Below are positions 7,699 to 16,869 of a stretch of 64,000 nt of DNA, piece by piece. Both the position numbers and the translations under genes were made by a program. Position 1 is the first letter of the stretch; the number at the start of each line of letters is the position of its first letter. Below the pieces are notes generated by a model that worked only from the letters and a program-made list of their open reading frames with translations, was not told where the DNA came from and made no database searches. Where the stretch lies: NCBI GenBank assembly GCA_002746535.1, contig NVWA01000004.1, positions 63,400-127,399 of the forward strand. The letters are read 5' to 3'. This DNA comes from Planctomycetota bacterium. Lineage in GTDB: Bacteria; Planctomycetota; GCA-2746535.

Positions 7699-9093
7699 AT
7701 GCACTATGACGCCATAATCATTGGAGCAGGAATGTCCGGGATAGCTGCCGGAATTCGCTTAGCAATGTTTGATAAAAAGGTGTGCATATTAGAAAGCCAT
7801 TATGTGATTGGCGGACTAAACTCCTTTTATAATATGAAAGCTCGAAAATTTGATGTTGGTTTACATGCCGTCACAAACTATGTACCTAGAGGCACCAAGG
7901 GTGCGCCACTAACTAAGTTATTTCGCCAGTTAAGAATTCCATATGAAGATTTTAAATTAAAACCTCAAAATTATTCAGAAGTTGTTTTCCCAAATAAGAG
8001 GATAACTTTTACAAATGATCCTAAACATCTGGAAGAATCTATTGCTAAAGAATTCCCTCATCAGATAGATCAATATATCAAACTTATCGAATTTATTTTA
8101 AGTTATGATAATTTGACACTTGATAAAGTAGAGACACAAACAGCGCGAGAGTTCTTAAATGAAGTCTTTACCGACCAGACCCTCATTGAGATGATTCTAT
8201 GCCCATTAACCTATTATGGCAGTGCCATAGAAAACGATATGGAATTAGGCCAATTTGTGACTATGTATAAAAGTATTCTCCTAGAAGGCTTTGCTAGACC
8301 AGATGAAGGCGTTAGACAAATATTAAAAGTTTTGAAAAAAAAATACAAAGAAGTTGGCGGTGAACTTAAATTAAGAAATGGCGTTACTAAATTAATTAGA
8401 AAAAATGAATTAATTACAGAAATACATACCGAAAAAGAGGAAATTCTCACGGCTGATTTAATCATTTCTTCGGCTGGTTACCTTAATACTTTAAATTTAA
8501 TAGATGGCTATGAACCCCAAACCCCTCAAAAGTTTACCGGCATGATGAGTTTCATGGAAAGCATATCTTGTCTTTCAAAGCCACAAACAGACTTTAACTA
8601 TGATGCTTCCATTACATTTTTTAATACCCGTGAAAATTATTTATATGAAGACGCCAAGGATTTCATTGATCCCTGTAGTGGAGTTATCTGCAGCCCAGGA
8701 AACTATCAACTGGATAAACCCATCGATGAGCCAGTGATCCGCATCACCAATATTGCAAATTTTAAATTATGGGAAGATTTAAAAACAAATGATATTGATA
8801 AATATTATCATCAAAAAGAAGACTCGTACCAAAGATCGTTAAAAGAAGTTTTTAAATTTAAAGATGATTTCACAAGTGCTGTAACCTTCACTGATATTTT
8901 TACTCCTCATACTATTAAAAGATATACGGGCCACATCAACGGAGCCGTATATGGCTCACCGGTTAAAACCAAAACGGGTAAAACCCCCTTCGATAATCTA
9001 GTAATTTGCGGAACTGACCAAGGGTTTCTTGGCATTATTGGGGCTATCCTAAGTGGCATATCAATCTCTAACTTATATGGTCTTGTGAAATAA
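7699..9093 (+). CDS. CrtI-like FAD-dependent oxidoreductase (phytoene desaturase / retinol saturase family)
   Basis: A 464-residue flavoprotein. It starts with a Rossmann dinucleotide motif GAGMSGIAAGIRLA, followed by LESHYVIGGLNSFY, and closes with the second FAD block CGTDQGFLGIIGAI. These are hallmarks of the phytoene desaturase/carotenoid isomerase superfamily, which desaturates, saturates or isomerises polyene chains. It follows the ACP gene by 56 bp with no terminator in between, so the three genes look like an operon. KS-ACP-CrtI combinations are known from ladderane and aryl-polyene type clusters; which reaction occurs here cannot be read from the sequence. Confidence 0.83.
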   Translation: MHYDAIIIGAGMSGIAAGIRLAMFDKKVCILESHYVIGGLNSFYNMKARKFDVGLHAVTNYVPRGTKGAPLTKLFRQLRIPYEDFKLKPQNYSEVVFPNKRITFTNDPKHLEESIAKEFPHQIDQYIKLIEFILSYDNLTLDKVETQTAREFLNEVFTDQTLIEMILCPLTYYGSAIENDMELGQFVTMYKSILLEGFARPDEGVRQILKVLKKKYKEVGGELKLRNGVTKLIRKNELITEIHTEKEEILTADLIISSAGYLNTLNLIDGYEPQTPQKFTGMMSFMESISCLSKPQTDFNYDASITFFNTRENYLYEDAKDFIDPCSGVICSPGNYQLDKPIDEPVIRITNIANFKLWEDLKTNDIDKYYHQKEDSYQRSLKEVFKFKDDFTSAVTFTDIFTPHTIKRYTGHINGAVYGSPVKTKTGKTPFDNLVICGTDQGFLGIIGAILSGISISNLYGLVK

Positions 9094-9297
9094 TTAGTTA
9101 ATCACCTCTAAGTTAATCTTAAAATCAGAATAGTTACAACCTCTCAATTCACAGCCTATAAAAAGATACAGACTTATCATATATTAACGAATTAAAAAAT
9201 TCATATATAAGGTCTCCCCTAAATAGAAATATTTCATGATGCGTTTTAATCTATGTAAAAAAATGAAAACTAATTATTAATTTATACAGCACTCTCG

Positions 9298-9338
9298 TTG
9301 CATCCTAAATTATTGATATAAATAGAGTTAGGATACAA
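9298..9338. promoter_or_regulatory. Inverted repeat upstream of the sigma/FecR operon
   Basis: TTGCATCCTAA (9298-9308) and TTAGGATACAA (9328-9338) are inverted copies with one mismatch in 11, separated by 19 bp. This is operator-like spacing, about 120-160 bp before the sigma factor start. The binding protein is unknown. Confidence 0.35.
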
Positions 9339-9393
9339 TCATCAGTATTTTCTATTTGAAATCTATTGTCTTTGATATTTTAAAAATTAAACG

Positions 9394-9409
9394 AAATAAT
9401 AGTCAGGAT
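9394..9409 (+). promoter_or_regulatory. Box AAATAATAGTCAGGAT, shared with 11693-11708
   Basis: The 16-bp box differs by one base from the one upstream of the acyltransferase-oxidase fusion gene, and the AT-rich stretch just before it is also similar. It lies 50 bp before the sigma factor start; the second copy lies 60 bp before its gene. A promoter element read by the encoded ECF sigma factor, with autoregulation, is the simplest explanation. Confidence 0.5.
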
Positions 9410-9458
9410 TCCACTATTAATATCCTTATAGTTAAAAGAGAAACCTCTCAAGTAGAAA

Positions 9459-9971
9459 ATGATGACCAAAAGAGCTCAAATATTAAACAAGTTCATGAAG
9501 GATCAGGCAAAATTCAAAGCATTTGCTTATACCATGACATTAGACTGGTCAATTGCAGAAGATGCAACTCAGGAAACAGCCGTTTATATTTGTGATCACT
9601 GGGAAAAATTCAAACTGGGCACCAATTTTAATGCCTGGGCACGCACACTTATCAAAAACAGATGTCGAGAGTTATTACGTAAAGAATACATGGAGCAGAA
9701 AAAGATTCATAAGATCGCCGAAGTAATAGAAGACACTGTCTGGGATCAAGTTGAAAATATTGATGGAGAAAAAATAAATGCTTTACATAGTTGTGTAGAA
9801 AAACTTCCGGCAAAAACAAAAAAAGTGTTCATGATGTTTTATCAAGAAAAAATTAAATGCCAGATAATTTCTGACTTTTTAAAAATAACTGAAGAAGCGA
9901 CATATAAGATATTAAGTCGCACAAGGCGAAGTCTAAAAACCTGTATTACAAATCAAATGAAAGAGCTTTAG
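9459..9971 (+). CDS. ECF-type RNA polymerase sigma factor
   Basis: A 170-residue sigma-70 family protein of extracytoplasmic function type. Region 2 is seen in FKAFAYTMTLDWSIAEDATQETAVYI and the following W-KF-AWARTLIKN stretch, where the DNA-melting and core-binding residues lie. Region 4 is in the C-terminal third, with LPAKTKKVFMMFYQEK and the helix-turn-helix CQIISDFLKITEEATYKILSR. Two ATGs are adjacent (9459, 9462); I used the first. The stop is followed 5 bp later by the FecR-domain gene, so the two are co-transcribed. This pairing is typical of Planctomycetes and Lentisphaerae. Likely targets are itself and the gene at 11768, through the shared upstream box. Confidence 0.9.
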   Translation: MMTKRAQILNKFMKDQAKFKAFAYTMTLDWSIAEDATQETAVYICDHWEKFKLGTNFNAWARTLIKNRCRELLRKEYMEQKKIHKIAEVIEDTVWDQVENIDGEKINALHSCVEKLPAKTKKVFMMFYQEKIKCQIISDFLKITEEATYKILSRTRRSLKTCITNQMKEL

Positions 9972-9976
9972 AGAAA

Positions 9977-11527
9977 ATGAATAACCAAACAGAATATTTC
10001 AACCTACTATTAGAAAAATATATTGCGAATGATCTATCAGATAATGAAAGTCTGAAACTAAAAAAATTGCTTTCAAACAATATGAATTATCAAAAGAAAT
10101 TTGCAGAGGCGCTAACTTTCGAAGCAACCATACAAAATGTTATGAATGACAAAAATGCTGCTCTGAAAGAAGCTGAACAAAATGGAAAAATAATTCCATT
10201 TAAAAGCAAAACAAAACATCGAAGTAGAAGATTTCAAAATCAAAAACAAGAATCTAAAACAAATAAAATTCTAATTGCCATAGCAGCAATATTTGCAATA
10301 TGTATTACTGGATGGATATACAAAGACACTCTAACTCAATACAACAATATAGCTATGGATGTTAAAATTGATGCCATAGGACAAGTGCAATTCACAAGAA
10401 ATAATAAAAACACAAATTTATATTCCTTATCTCAATTAAAACCAGGCGATATTTTAGAAACAAAACAAAGCGAATATATAAAAATTATGACTAAAGATGG
10501 CTCTAGCATTTTAGTCAATGAAAACACAAAAATTGTTGTGGGTGAAACTCGTTTAAATGTCCTAAAAGGTGATATTTACGCTAATATACAAAAAGGTGAA
10601 ATAAATTATTTTAAAAATTATAGTACCGATCAGCAGCACTCATTTTCCATTCAAGGTACTATTTTTGAGATTTCAAATGATACACAAAATAATACTTCTA
10701 GACTTTCAGTTGAAGAGGGGCAAGTTTTATTCGCAAGAAATAAACAACACAAAATTATATCAAGCAGATATTCAATCATATCGAATAGCTTAAATGGATT
10801 TGGAGAAAAAAGAAAACTTCTAAAAAATGAAATTATTGCACCTTGGATAAGCTACTATTCTTATTTAAAAAATTCTGACGTTATTTTTATTGATAATTTT
10901 GATTCAAAATCAATTAGAAAGGACTGGACCATTACTAAAACCGGTCAGTGTGAAATAACATATCCAAAATTTAAATCTGTTGCAGAGTTAAAGGTTAAAG
11001 GCTTATCAAAAATAATAATATCTTCGCCAATTATTAAGCTAGATGATCAACCAATGCATATACGTTTTAGTGAGGATCAAATATATGGAGAAGGTCCTTT
11101 TGAATATGGCTTTGCTATTTATATGAATGGAGAATTACAATTGGAACAATCTATAAGGGTTAAAAGAAAATCAAACAATAAATTTCACTTCATTGAAGTT
11201 ATTATAGTAAATGGTGAAAAACAAAAGGGGAAGGGATCATTAGTAAGCGCCCAACTGCCAATAATTGAGACATCTTTTCATATATCACCTAGGCCAAAAG
11301 ACGACACTGTTGATAAAAAAGTAACCATAGATTATAAACAATCAATCAGTATGCCCGAGATTACGAGCATTATCAAGGGTGAAAATATTCAAATTAAATA
11401 CTTCCTAAAGGGGCTTTCAAAAGACGCAAAAGCAAATTTTGGTTTAGATGCTTTTATAGTTACAAAAAGTAAAAAGCTAACCAACAAAATTATCGCTGAG
11501 TTTATACCCTATATCAAAATTGAATAA
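9977..11527 (+). CDS. FecR-domain transmembrane protein (putative anti-sigma regulator)
   Basis: A 516-residue single-pass membrane protein. The cytoplasmic N-terminus (about 1-75) has the acidic ANDLSDNESLKLKKLL pattern of sigma-binding segments in FecR-like proteins. One transmembrane helix follows at about 95-113 (ILIAIAAIFAICITGWIY). The FecR domain covers about 120-260, with the typical LKPGDILETKQSEYIKI and SIQGTIFEISNDTQN phrases. The C-terminal half (about 290-516) is a beta-rich region opening VIFIDNFDSKSIRKDW that resembles a concanavalin/LamG-type ligand domain. It would sense something outside the membrane and control the ECF sigma factor encoded 5 bp upstream. The ligand is unknown. 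Confidence 0.82.
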   Translation: MNNQTEYFNLLLEKYIANDLSDNESLKLKKLLSNNMNYQKKFAEALTFEATIQNVMNDKNAALKEAEQNGKIIPFKSKTKHRSRRFQNQKQESKTNKILIAIAAIFAICITGWIYKDTLTQYNNIAMDVKIDAIGQVQFTRNNKNTNLYSLSQLKPGDILETKQSEYIKIMTKDGSSILVNENTKIVVGETRLNVLKGDIYANIQKGEINYFKNYSTDQQHSFSIQGTIFEISNDTQNNTSRLSVEEGQVLFARNKQHKIISSRYSIISNSLNGFGEKRKLLKNEIIAPWISYYSYLKNSDVIFIDNFDSKSIRKDWTITKTGQCEITYPKFKSVAELKVKGLSKIIISSPIIKLDDQPMHIRFSEDQIYGEGPFEYGFAIYMNGELQLEQSIRVKRKSNNKFHFIEVIIVNGEKQKGKGSLVSAQLPIIETSFHISPRPKDDTVDKKVTIDYKQSISMPEITSIIKGENIQIKYFLKGLSKDAKANFGLDAFIVTKSKKLTNKIIAEFIPYIKIE

Positions 11528-11692
11528 AATTAATCATTTCTTAAGGCTTGTCCTAAGCATTGAAATACTAAACCAATGAGGGGCACAATTGTTTCACAAT
11601 TTAAATACTAGCTACATTCTTTAGCCAAACAAAATATTAGTTTCGTATTGTTAATAATATTGCCGATTTCAAAATATATAAAAATTTTAAGC

Positions 11693-11708
11693 AAATAATG
11701 GTCAGGAT
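11693..11708 (+). promoter_or_regulatory. Box AAATAATGGTCAGGAT upstream of the fusion gene
   Basis: Second copy of the box at 9394-9409, 15 of 16 bases identical, with a similar AT-rich upstream flank. It is 60 bp before the start codon of the acyltransferase-oxidase fusion. Together the two copies suggest shared control of the sigma/FecR operon and the fusion gene. Confidence 0.5.
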
Positions 11709-11767
11709 CTACCCTCAACTTTCCTTTAGTTTATGTAAGAGGAATTTAATTTAGCTGAGGAAATCAA

Positions 11768-14197
11768 ATGACATCATTCGAAAAACAATCAGTCACTAGC
11801 CATGTTGCTTCAGGAAATCAATTAAATAGACGATCGTCAAAAAGACCATCATCCGTCAGCTCAATCATAAAAAAGTTTGAGCTCGATGAATACTCAACTA
11901 ATATAATTGAAAAAGATAAATTCAATTTCTCAATTACTTCCAATAAAGAAGATCGAAAAAAATGCTATGAACTTGTCACAGATGTATACATGAAAAAAGG
12001 TTTTTTAATCGATAACGATTATCACTCTGTTATTTCTAATTATGACAACCAAATAACAACCGTTATCGTTTCCGCAAAGGACTCTTTAAATAATGTCATT
12101 GCCACCGTAACAATCGTACTAAATATTTCTGATTTACCTTGCTTCCAAACTTTTCCTAACGAAACAGAAAAATTAAAAGACAAAACTCTTGCTGAAGTTA
12201 CTAGACTTGTCATTCATGATGATTACCGACAAAGTAAAGATCTTTTAATAGGTCTATTTAATTATGTATTTATCTATGCTTATAAAGTTTTCAAATGTGA
12301 TCACACATTAATAGAAGTTAACCCAAGACATGTACAATATTATAAACGATTTCTTTATTTCAGACCACTGTCTGACAAACAAGAATGTGCTAGAGTACAA
12401 AATGCACCTGCCATTCTTTCTATCATTGATTGGGATACATTGAATACAATAGAAAATTTTCCACACAAAATTAAAAACTTAAAAAGATCCTTCTATAGTG
12501 GATTACATTTACAAAAAACAAAATTAAATTCCATAGAAGAAGATATCAAAGAAGCAACTAAATTTAAAAAATATCAAACATCTAAAATCCAGAAAGACAT
12601 CTTTCAAAAATTCTATGACATCGTCGGCTTCGAAAATGTTAAAATAGATTTAGATACACGTTTTGAATATGGAAGAAGTACACTCGAATCAGGAACTCTT
12701 CCTAAATTAATCATCCAGCCTGAAAATCATGATCAAGTAAAAGAAATCATGTCTCTTGCGAACGAAATTGTATGGGAAGTCCATCCCATCAGTACAGGTA
12801 AAAACTGGGGTTATAGTGATGCTTGTGCATTAAACAATGGAGTCGTTTTATTAGACTTAAAAAGAATGAATAAGATCTTTTCCTTCGATGCAGAATTAGG
12901 AACAGTAGTCGTAGAGCCAGGGGTAACACAAGGTCAAGTGGCTAAATTTCTTGAAGACAATAATCATCCATTCATTATGGATGCTACCGGAGCTGGACCA
13001 GACACAAGCTTGATTGGCAATACAGCCGAAAGAGGTTTTGGCCATAGTCCAAATGGTGACCGCTTTGCTAATAGTTGTGGCTATGAAATCGTTTTGGCAA
13101 ACGGAGAAGTTCTTCAGACAGGTTTTGGTAGTTTCGAAAACTCTAAAGTGACTGACGTTTATAAATGGGGTGTTGGTCCTAGTCTTGATGGTTTATTCAC
13201 ACAATCAAACTTAGGTGTCATCACTAAAATGACTTTTTGGTTAATGCCAAAACCAGAATGTTTCAAAGTGGCTTACTTCATGTTAAAGAACAATTCAGAT
13301 ATCGCTGAATTCATTGACCGCATTAGACCTTTGAGAATGGATGGCACATTAAAATCCGTCATTCATATTGGTAATGATCTTAGAATACTTTCTATGTCAC
13401 AATCATATCCATGGGAAGAAATGAAAGGCGCTACTCCATTGGCTCCGAAATTAAGAGAGAAAATGATTGAAAGAAATGGTCTTGGTGCTTGGTCTGGAAC
13501 AGCTGGGCTTTATGGATCAAAAGAACAAGTTAAAGCTGATATTAAAAAATTAAAAAAAGCTTTGAAATCTTTCAAAGGCATGAAAAAAATGATTATTCTC
13601 GGCGAGAAACAAGTTAACTTGATCTCAGCAATTGGCCAAAAAATAAAAGACTATTCTTTTGGAAAAAAACTACACACTATTTCACATAAAATAAAAATGG
13701 CTTTTGATCTATTAAAAGGTCAAAGTCCTGAAACATGCGTACAAGGTGGATTATGGCGCGTAAAAGATCAAAAGAAAAAAGACTCTATCAATTCAAGCAA
13801 TCCATTAGATTATAAAGCTGGCTTTTATTGGATCTCTCCAATATTGCCAATGAAAGGTTCACACGTAACAGCCTTACAAAATTTAGTAGAGCCAATTTTT
13901 AACTCATATGGATTTGATCTTCAACAAACATTAAGCATGACAAACGAAAGATCATTAAGTTCAGTGATGACAATTTCATTTGATAAGAAAAATAAACAAG
14001 AAGCCTCAAATGCACGAAAATGTCATGATCAAGTTGTTGATGCCTTAACTGAAGCAGGATATATTATTTATAGAGCTGGTAACCACACAATGAAAAAACT
14101 TGATTGCCGAAAAGATGCATATCAGTCAGTTCTATCATCAATTAAGAATGCCTTAGATCCAAATAACATTCTAAGCCCAGGTAAATATAATATGTAA
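11768..14197 (+). CDS. FeeM-type N-acyltransferase fused to VAO/4-cresol-dehydrogenase-type flavoprotein
   Basis: An 809-residue two-enzyme fusion. Residues about 45-225 match the FeeM-like acyltransferase: ITSNKEDRKKCYELV, LAEVTRLVIHDDYRQSKDLL, IEVNPRHVQYYKRFLYF, and CARVQNAPAILSIIDW. From about 305 to the end it is a vanillyl-alcohol-oxidase family flavoprotein. The FAD (PCMH) domain has LPKLIIQPENHDQVKEIM, GKNWGYSDACALNNGVVLLD, and the ATGAGPDTSLIGNTAERGFGHSP block; the cap domain and an LDPNNILSPGKY end follow. VAO-family enzymes oxidise para-alkyl phenols at the benzylic carbon, so an N-acyl-tyrosine or tyramine product of the first domain is a plausible substrate. That chemistry is inference. 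GAGGAAATCAA precedes the ATG. The N-terminal SSVS-I-KFE motif is shared with the paralog at 47286. Confidence 0.85.
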   Translation: MTSFEKQSVTSHVASGNQLNRRSSKRPSSVSSIIKKFELDEYSTNIIEKDKFNFSITSNKEDRKKCYELVTDVYMKKGFLIDNDYHSVISNYDNQITTVIVSAKDSLNNVIATVTIVLNISDLPCFQTFPNETEKLKDKTLAEVTRLVIHDDYRQSKDLLIGLFNYVFIYAYKVFKCDHTLIEVNPRHVQYYKRFLYFRPLSDKQECARVQNAPAILSIIDWDTLNTIENFPHKIKNLKRSFYSGLHLQKTKLNSIEEDIKEATKFKKYQTSKIQKDIFQKFYDIVGFENVKIDLDTRFEYGRSTLESGTLPKLIIQPENHDQVKEIMSLANEIVWEVHPISTGKNWGYSDACALNNGVVLLDLKRMNKIFSFDAELGTVVVEPGVTQGQVAKFLEDNNHPFIMDATGAGPDTSLIGNTAERGFGHSPNGDRFANSCGYEIVLANGEVLQTGFGSFENSKVTDVYKWGVGPSLDGLFTQSNLGVITKMTFWLMPKPECFKVAYFMLKNNSDIAEFIDRIRPLRMDGTLKSVIHIGNDLRILSMSQSYPWEEMKGATPLAPKLREKMIERNGLGAWSGTAGLYGSKEQVKADIKKLKKALKSFKGMKKMIILGEKQVNLISAIGQKIKDYSFGKKLHTISHKIKMAFDLLKGQSPETCVQGGLWRVKDQKKKDSINSSNPLDYKAGFYWISPILPMKGSHVTALQNLVEPIFNSYGFDLQQTLSMTNERSLSSVMTISFDKKNKQEASNARKCHDQVVDALTEAGYIIYRAGNHTMKKLDCRKDAYQSVLSSIKNALDPNNILSPGKYNM

Positions 14198-14202
14198 TGA
14201 AT

Positions 14203-14229
14203 GGTAGCACAAGCTTCTGACTCGTGCTA
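14203..14229. repeat. REP-like hairpin (GGTAGCACAAGCTT family), possible terminator
   Basis: TAGCAC (14205-14210) pairs with GTGCTA (14224-14229) just after the fusion gene. The 14-mer GGTAGCACAAGCTT recurs at 59796-59809, and a near copy lies on the minus strand at 38990-39012. There is no T run, so termination is uncertain. Confidence 0.45.
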
Positions 14230-14323
14230 TCCTTATATCAGAAACAATTCTCAATCACCCTACCATATTAAGATATTTTCGATAAGATGTGGCTCTTTCA
14301 TTAATTAAATAAAGAGGCATCAC

Positions 14324-15856
14324 ATGAGCAAAAAACCTTTAAATTTTATTATTATTACATCAGACCAACAACGTTGGGATTGTTTAGGGAAATTAAATTC
14401 CTTAGTTCCAACACCTAATTTAGATAAATTAGCTGATGATGGAATACTTTTTACCGATGCCTACTGCCCTAGCCCAACCTGTACTCCATCAAGAGCCTCA
14501 CTATTAACAAGTCAATTACCATCAAGACATGGTGCCTACAATATAGGTACATCCTTGGATATTGATACAAAAGGGATCGCGCATCAGTTCAATGAAAATG
14601 GCTATGCAACTTCATTAATTGGCAAAGCTCATTTCCAACAGTGTCATGGATGCCCAGATAGTTTAGAATCTGAACCTAAAGTTCATAACTGGGATTTTTT
14701 TCAAAACTGGAATGGCCCTTATTATGGATTCGAACATGTTGAATTATGTATTGGCCATACAAACGAAAAAAAATCCGGCGGCATGCACTTTGGTCTTTGG
14801 TTAAAAGAGCAAGGCATTGATTTAGAAAAATATTTTAATTACGGACAATTCGATGCCTTCTTTGGTCATGGTAAGTGGGATCTACCAGAAGAATTTCATA
14901 ATTCAAAATGGATCGCGGACAAATCCATTGAATTCATTGATAAACAAATTGAAGCCGACAAATCATTTTTACTGTGGTCTAGTTTTCAAGACCCTCATGC
15001 TCCATGTTGGGTTTCTTCACCATGGGATACAATAGTCAATCCTGATGATATCCCATTGCCAAAACAATTTCCAGATGATGCCAAAAACAAACCACCCTTC
15101 TATGCGCCGTTAGATAGCGAAGAAAAAAATGGGTATCCTGCTTACGACAAGGATGAAACAACCAAATGGAATCATAATTTTGGAATTCCCCATAGCTGGT
15201 TTAATGTTTTTAAAGAGCCTGAAGAAATAAAAAAAATCACCGCGCTTTACTATGGGATGATTGCCCTCATGGATCATCATATTGGTCGAATGATAGATGC
15301 TTTAAAAGAAAAAGGGATCTACGACAATACCGTCATTGTTTTCACTTCAGACCATGGAGATTATTTAGGACATCATAATTTATGGAATAAAGGCCTTCAC
15401 GCTTACGATGATATTCAAAAGGTACCTTTCATTGCCAAGGTACCTGGCAATAAAACCAAAGGCAAACAAAGCACTACTCTTCAAAATTTAATGGATATCG
15501 CACCTACCTTCAGTTCACTAGCCAACTTTGACATAAATCGAAACTATGAAGGTGTTGATCAATCAACTGTTTGGTCAGGCGAAAATAAAAAAGTTCAAGA
15601 TTGGACCATGTGTGAGTTTCGTCCCAATGAAATGGATTATCTCCAACGAACATTTATCACTGACGAATACAAGCTTGTAGTTTATATGAAAAAAGAATAT
15701 GGTGAGTTATATGACCGCATCGAAGATCCTGATCAACAAAACAATCTTTGGGATCAATCTGATTTTCAAATATTAAAAGGAAAGCTACTTTTGAGAATGG
15801 CATCAGCCGATATGGAACGGGAGCGACATTATCAGCCCAGGACATCCGGTGCATAA
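14324..15856 (+). CDS. Sulfatase (formylglycine type I)
   Basis: A 510-residue sulfatase, probably acting on sulfated polysaccharide or oligosaccharide. The maturation signature CTPSR is present with the formylglycine cysteine at residue 53. Metal and sulfate ligands expected for the family can be seen in ITSDQQRWD near the N-terminus, GKAHFQ, and FTSDHGDYLGHH around residue 340. There is no obvious signal peptide: the N-terminus MSKKPLNFIIITSDQQ goes straight into the first strand, so a cytoplasmic location is likely. AAGAGG lies before the ATG. Converges on the solute-binding protein gene at 15908. No formylglycine-generating enzyme is present in the window. Confidence 0.93.
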   Translation: MSKKPLNFIIITSDQQRWDCLGKLNSLVPTPNLDKLADDGILFTDAYCPSPTCTPSRASLLTSQLPSRHGAYNIGTSLDIDTKGIAHQFNENGYATSLIGKAHFQQCHGCPDSLESEPKVHNWDFFQNWNGPYYGFEHVELCIGHTNEKKSGGMHFGLWLKEQGIDLEKYFNYGQFDAFFGHGKWDLPEEFHNSKWIADKSIEFIDKQIEADKSFLLWSSFQDPHAPCWVSSPWDTIVNPDDIPLPKQFPDDAKNKPPFYAPLDSEEKNGYPAYDKDETTKWNHNFGIPHSWFNVFKEPEEIKKITALYYGMIALMDHHIGRMIDALKEKGIYDNTVIVFTSDHGDYLGHHNLWNKGLHAYDDIQKVPFIAKVPGNKTKGKQSTTLQNLMDIAPTFSSLANFDINRNYEGVDQSTVWSGENKKVQDWTMCEFRPNEMDYLQRTFITDEYKLVVYMKKEYGELYDRIEDPDQQNNLWDQSDFQILKGKLLLRMASADMERERHYQPRTSGA

Positions 15857-15907
15857 AGATTAAAAGCTTTGGAGCGTATCAAGACAATGAAGCGCTATAG
15901 GGTATTA

Positions 15908-16699
15908 TTAATTTTTAAAAAAATCTGTAAAATGTTTCTTATAGGCTTCACTGGCCTTATTAAAGACCTCATCAGAAGTTTTATTACTAAAAGCCATATA
16001 AGGCTCACTTTCAAATGCAAGTAATACCATTTCTAATTTGCCTGAAGGAACATTTGTATTTTTGAGAATTGCACTCAAGGAATCTTCATGCTTCACTATT
16101 AAATCGATTTGCCCATCAAGGAGATGCTTAACTGTTGCTTCATGAGGACTAATCAACGTTATATTTTTAAATTGATTGTTCTGTAAAAATATATGTTTAT
16201 TACTCAATTGACCAGCACCAACTCGTAACTCTTTAAGATCATCAATTGTTTTTGCCGAAATATCTTTTCTTGATTTTAATTTATAGAAAAATACTCTATC
16301 AGATTTTGCTACAGGGCCAACCCATCTAAAAAGATTTTCTCTTTCTTTCGTTCGAACAATTGCAAAAATTAAAACATTTGGCTCACTCAAAGCTAATTTA
16401 TAAGATCTTGCCCATGGATATAAATTCATGCTATAGGACATCGAACTTTGATCAAGAACTGTCCTCACAATATTTGTTGCAGAACCTTTAATCACATCAT
16501 TTTCAATAAAGCTAAATGGCTTCCAGTCTTCTGTTACGACCTTGATGGTTTCATTAGTTTCTGGTGAAATCGATACATCTGAATCATCTGATTCATAATC
16601 AATATCATAGGGTAGAGTTTTCTTTTCAAAACTTATATAAGAAAAGCCAACTACTCCAAGGATTAATAAAATTAAAAGGACGTTTGTCTTCATAGGCAA
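15908..16699 (-). CDS. Periplasmic solute-binding protein, family 3-like (PBP2 fold)
   Basis: A 263-residue exported or membrane-tethered protein. The N-terminal hydrophobic stretch VLLILLILGVVGFSYISF is a signal anchor without a lipobox, followed by an acidic linker. The mature part starts ETIKVVTEDWKPFSFIEND, then NIVRTVLDQ and LYPWARSYKLALSEPNVLIFAIVRTKERE, the usual order of family 3 extracellular solute-binding proteins. No permease or ATPase gene is adjacent, so it may be an orphan, a sensor-like protein, or part of a distant transporter. It lies between two sulfatases. Ligand unknown. Two ATGs are possible (MPMKTN); the first is used. Confidence 0.75.
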   Translation of the reverse strand: MPMKTNVLLILLILGVVGFSYISFEKKTLPYDIDYESDDSDVSISPETNETIKVVTEDWKPFSFIENDVIKGSATNIVRTVLDQSSMSYSMNLYPWARSYKLALSEPNVLIFAIVRTKERENLFRWVGPVAKSDRVFFYKLKSRKDISAKTIDDLKELRVGAGQLSNKHIFLQNNQFKNITLISPHEATVKHLLDGQIDLIVKHEDSLSAILKNTNVPSGKLEMVLLAFESEPYMAFSNKTSDEVFNKASEAYKKHFTDFFKN

Positions 16700-16869
16700 T
16701 AATGTTACAAGTTTAAGAACTAGTATTTATGTAATAAGATTCGTACTCTATTATATCCTACAATTCTTACCATAATATGACCGATAATTAGATTATTGAC
16801 AACTTCACAGGGCAATACTTAGGATAGTAGATTATTTTTATTTGCATAATATGACTTCCTATTGAATTC

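Larger units (their letters stand above)
9094..9458. other. Intergenic region with regulatory signals upstream of the ECF sigma gene
   Basis: No gene is supported in these 365 bp. Two signals stand out and are listed separately: an imperfect 11-bp inverted repeat at 9298-9338 and a box at 9394-9409 that recurs upstream of the gene at 11768. Short open frames here lack ribosome binding sites and overlap the sigma gene. Confidence 0.5.

Noticed and set aside
9356..9595. 79-codon plus-strand frame in front of the ECF sigma gene
   Set aside because: It overlaps the sigma gene in another frame, and its upstream part covers the shared promoter box.
11579..11597. A third sigma-54-like promoter (GGGGCACAATTGTTTCA) upstream of the fusion gene
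   Set aside because: The -12 GC is not kept and the distance to the ATG is 173 bp instead of about 41; the ECF-type box is a better candidate.
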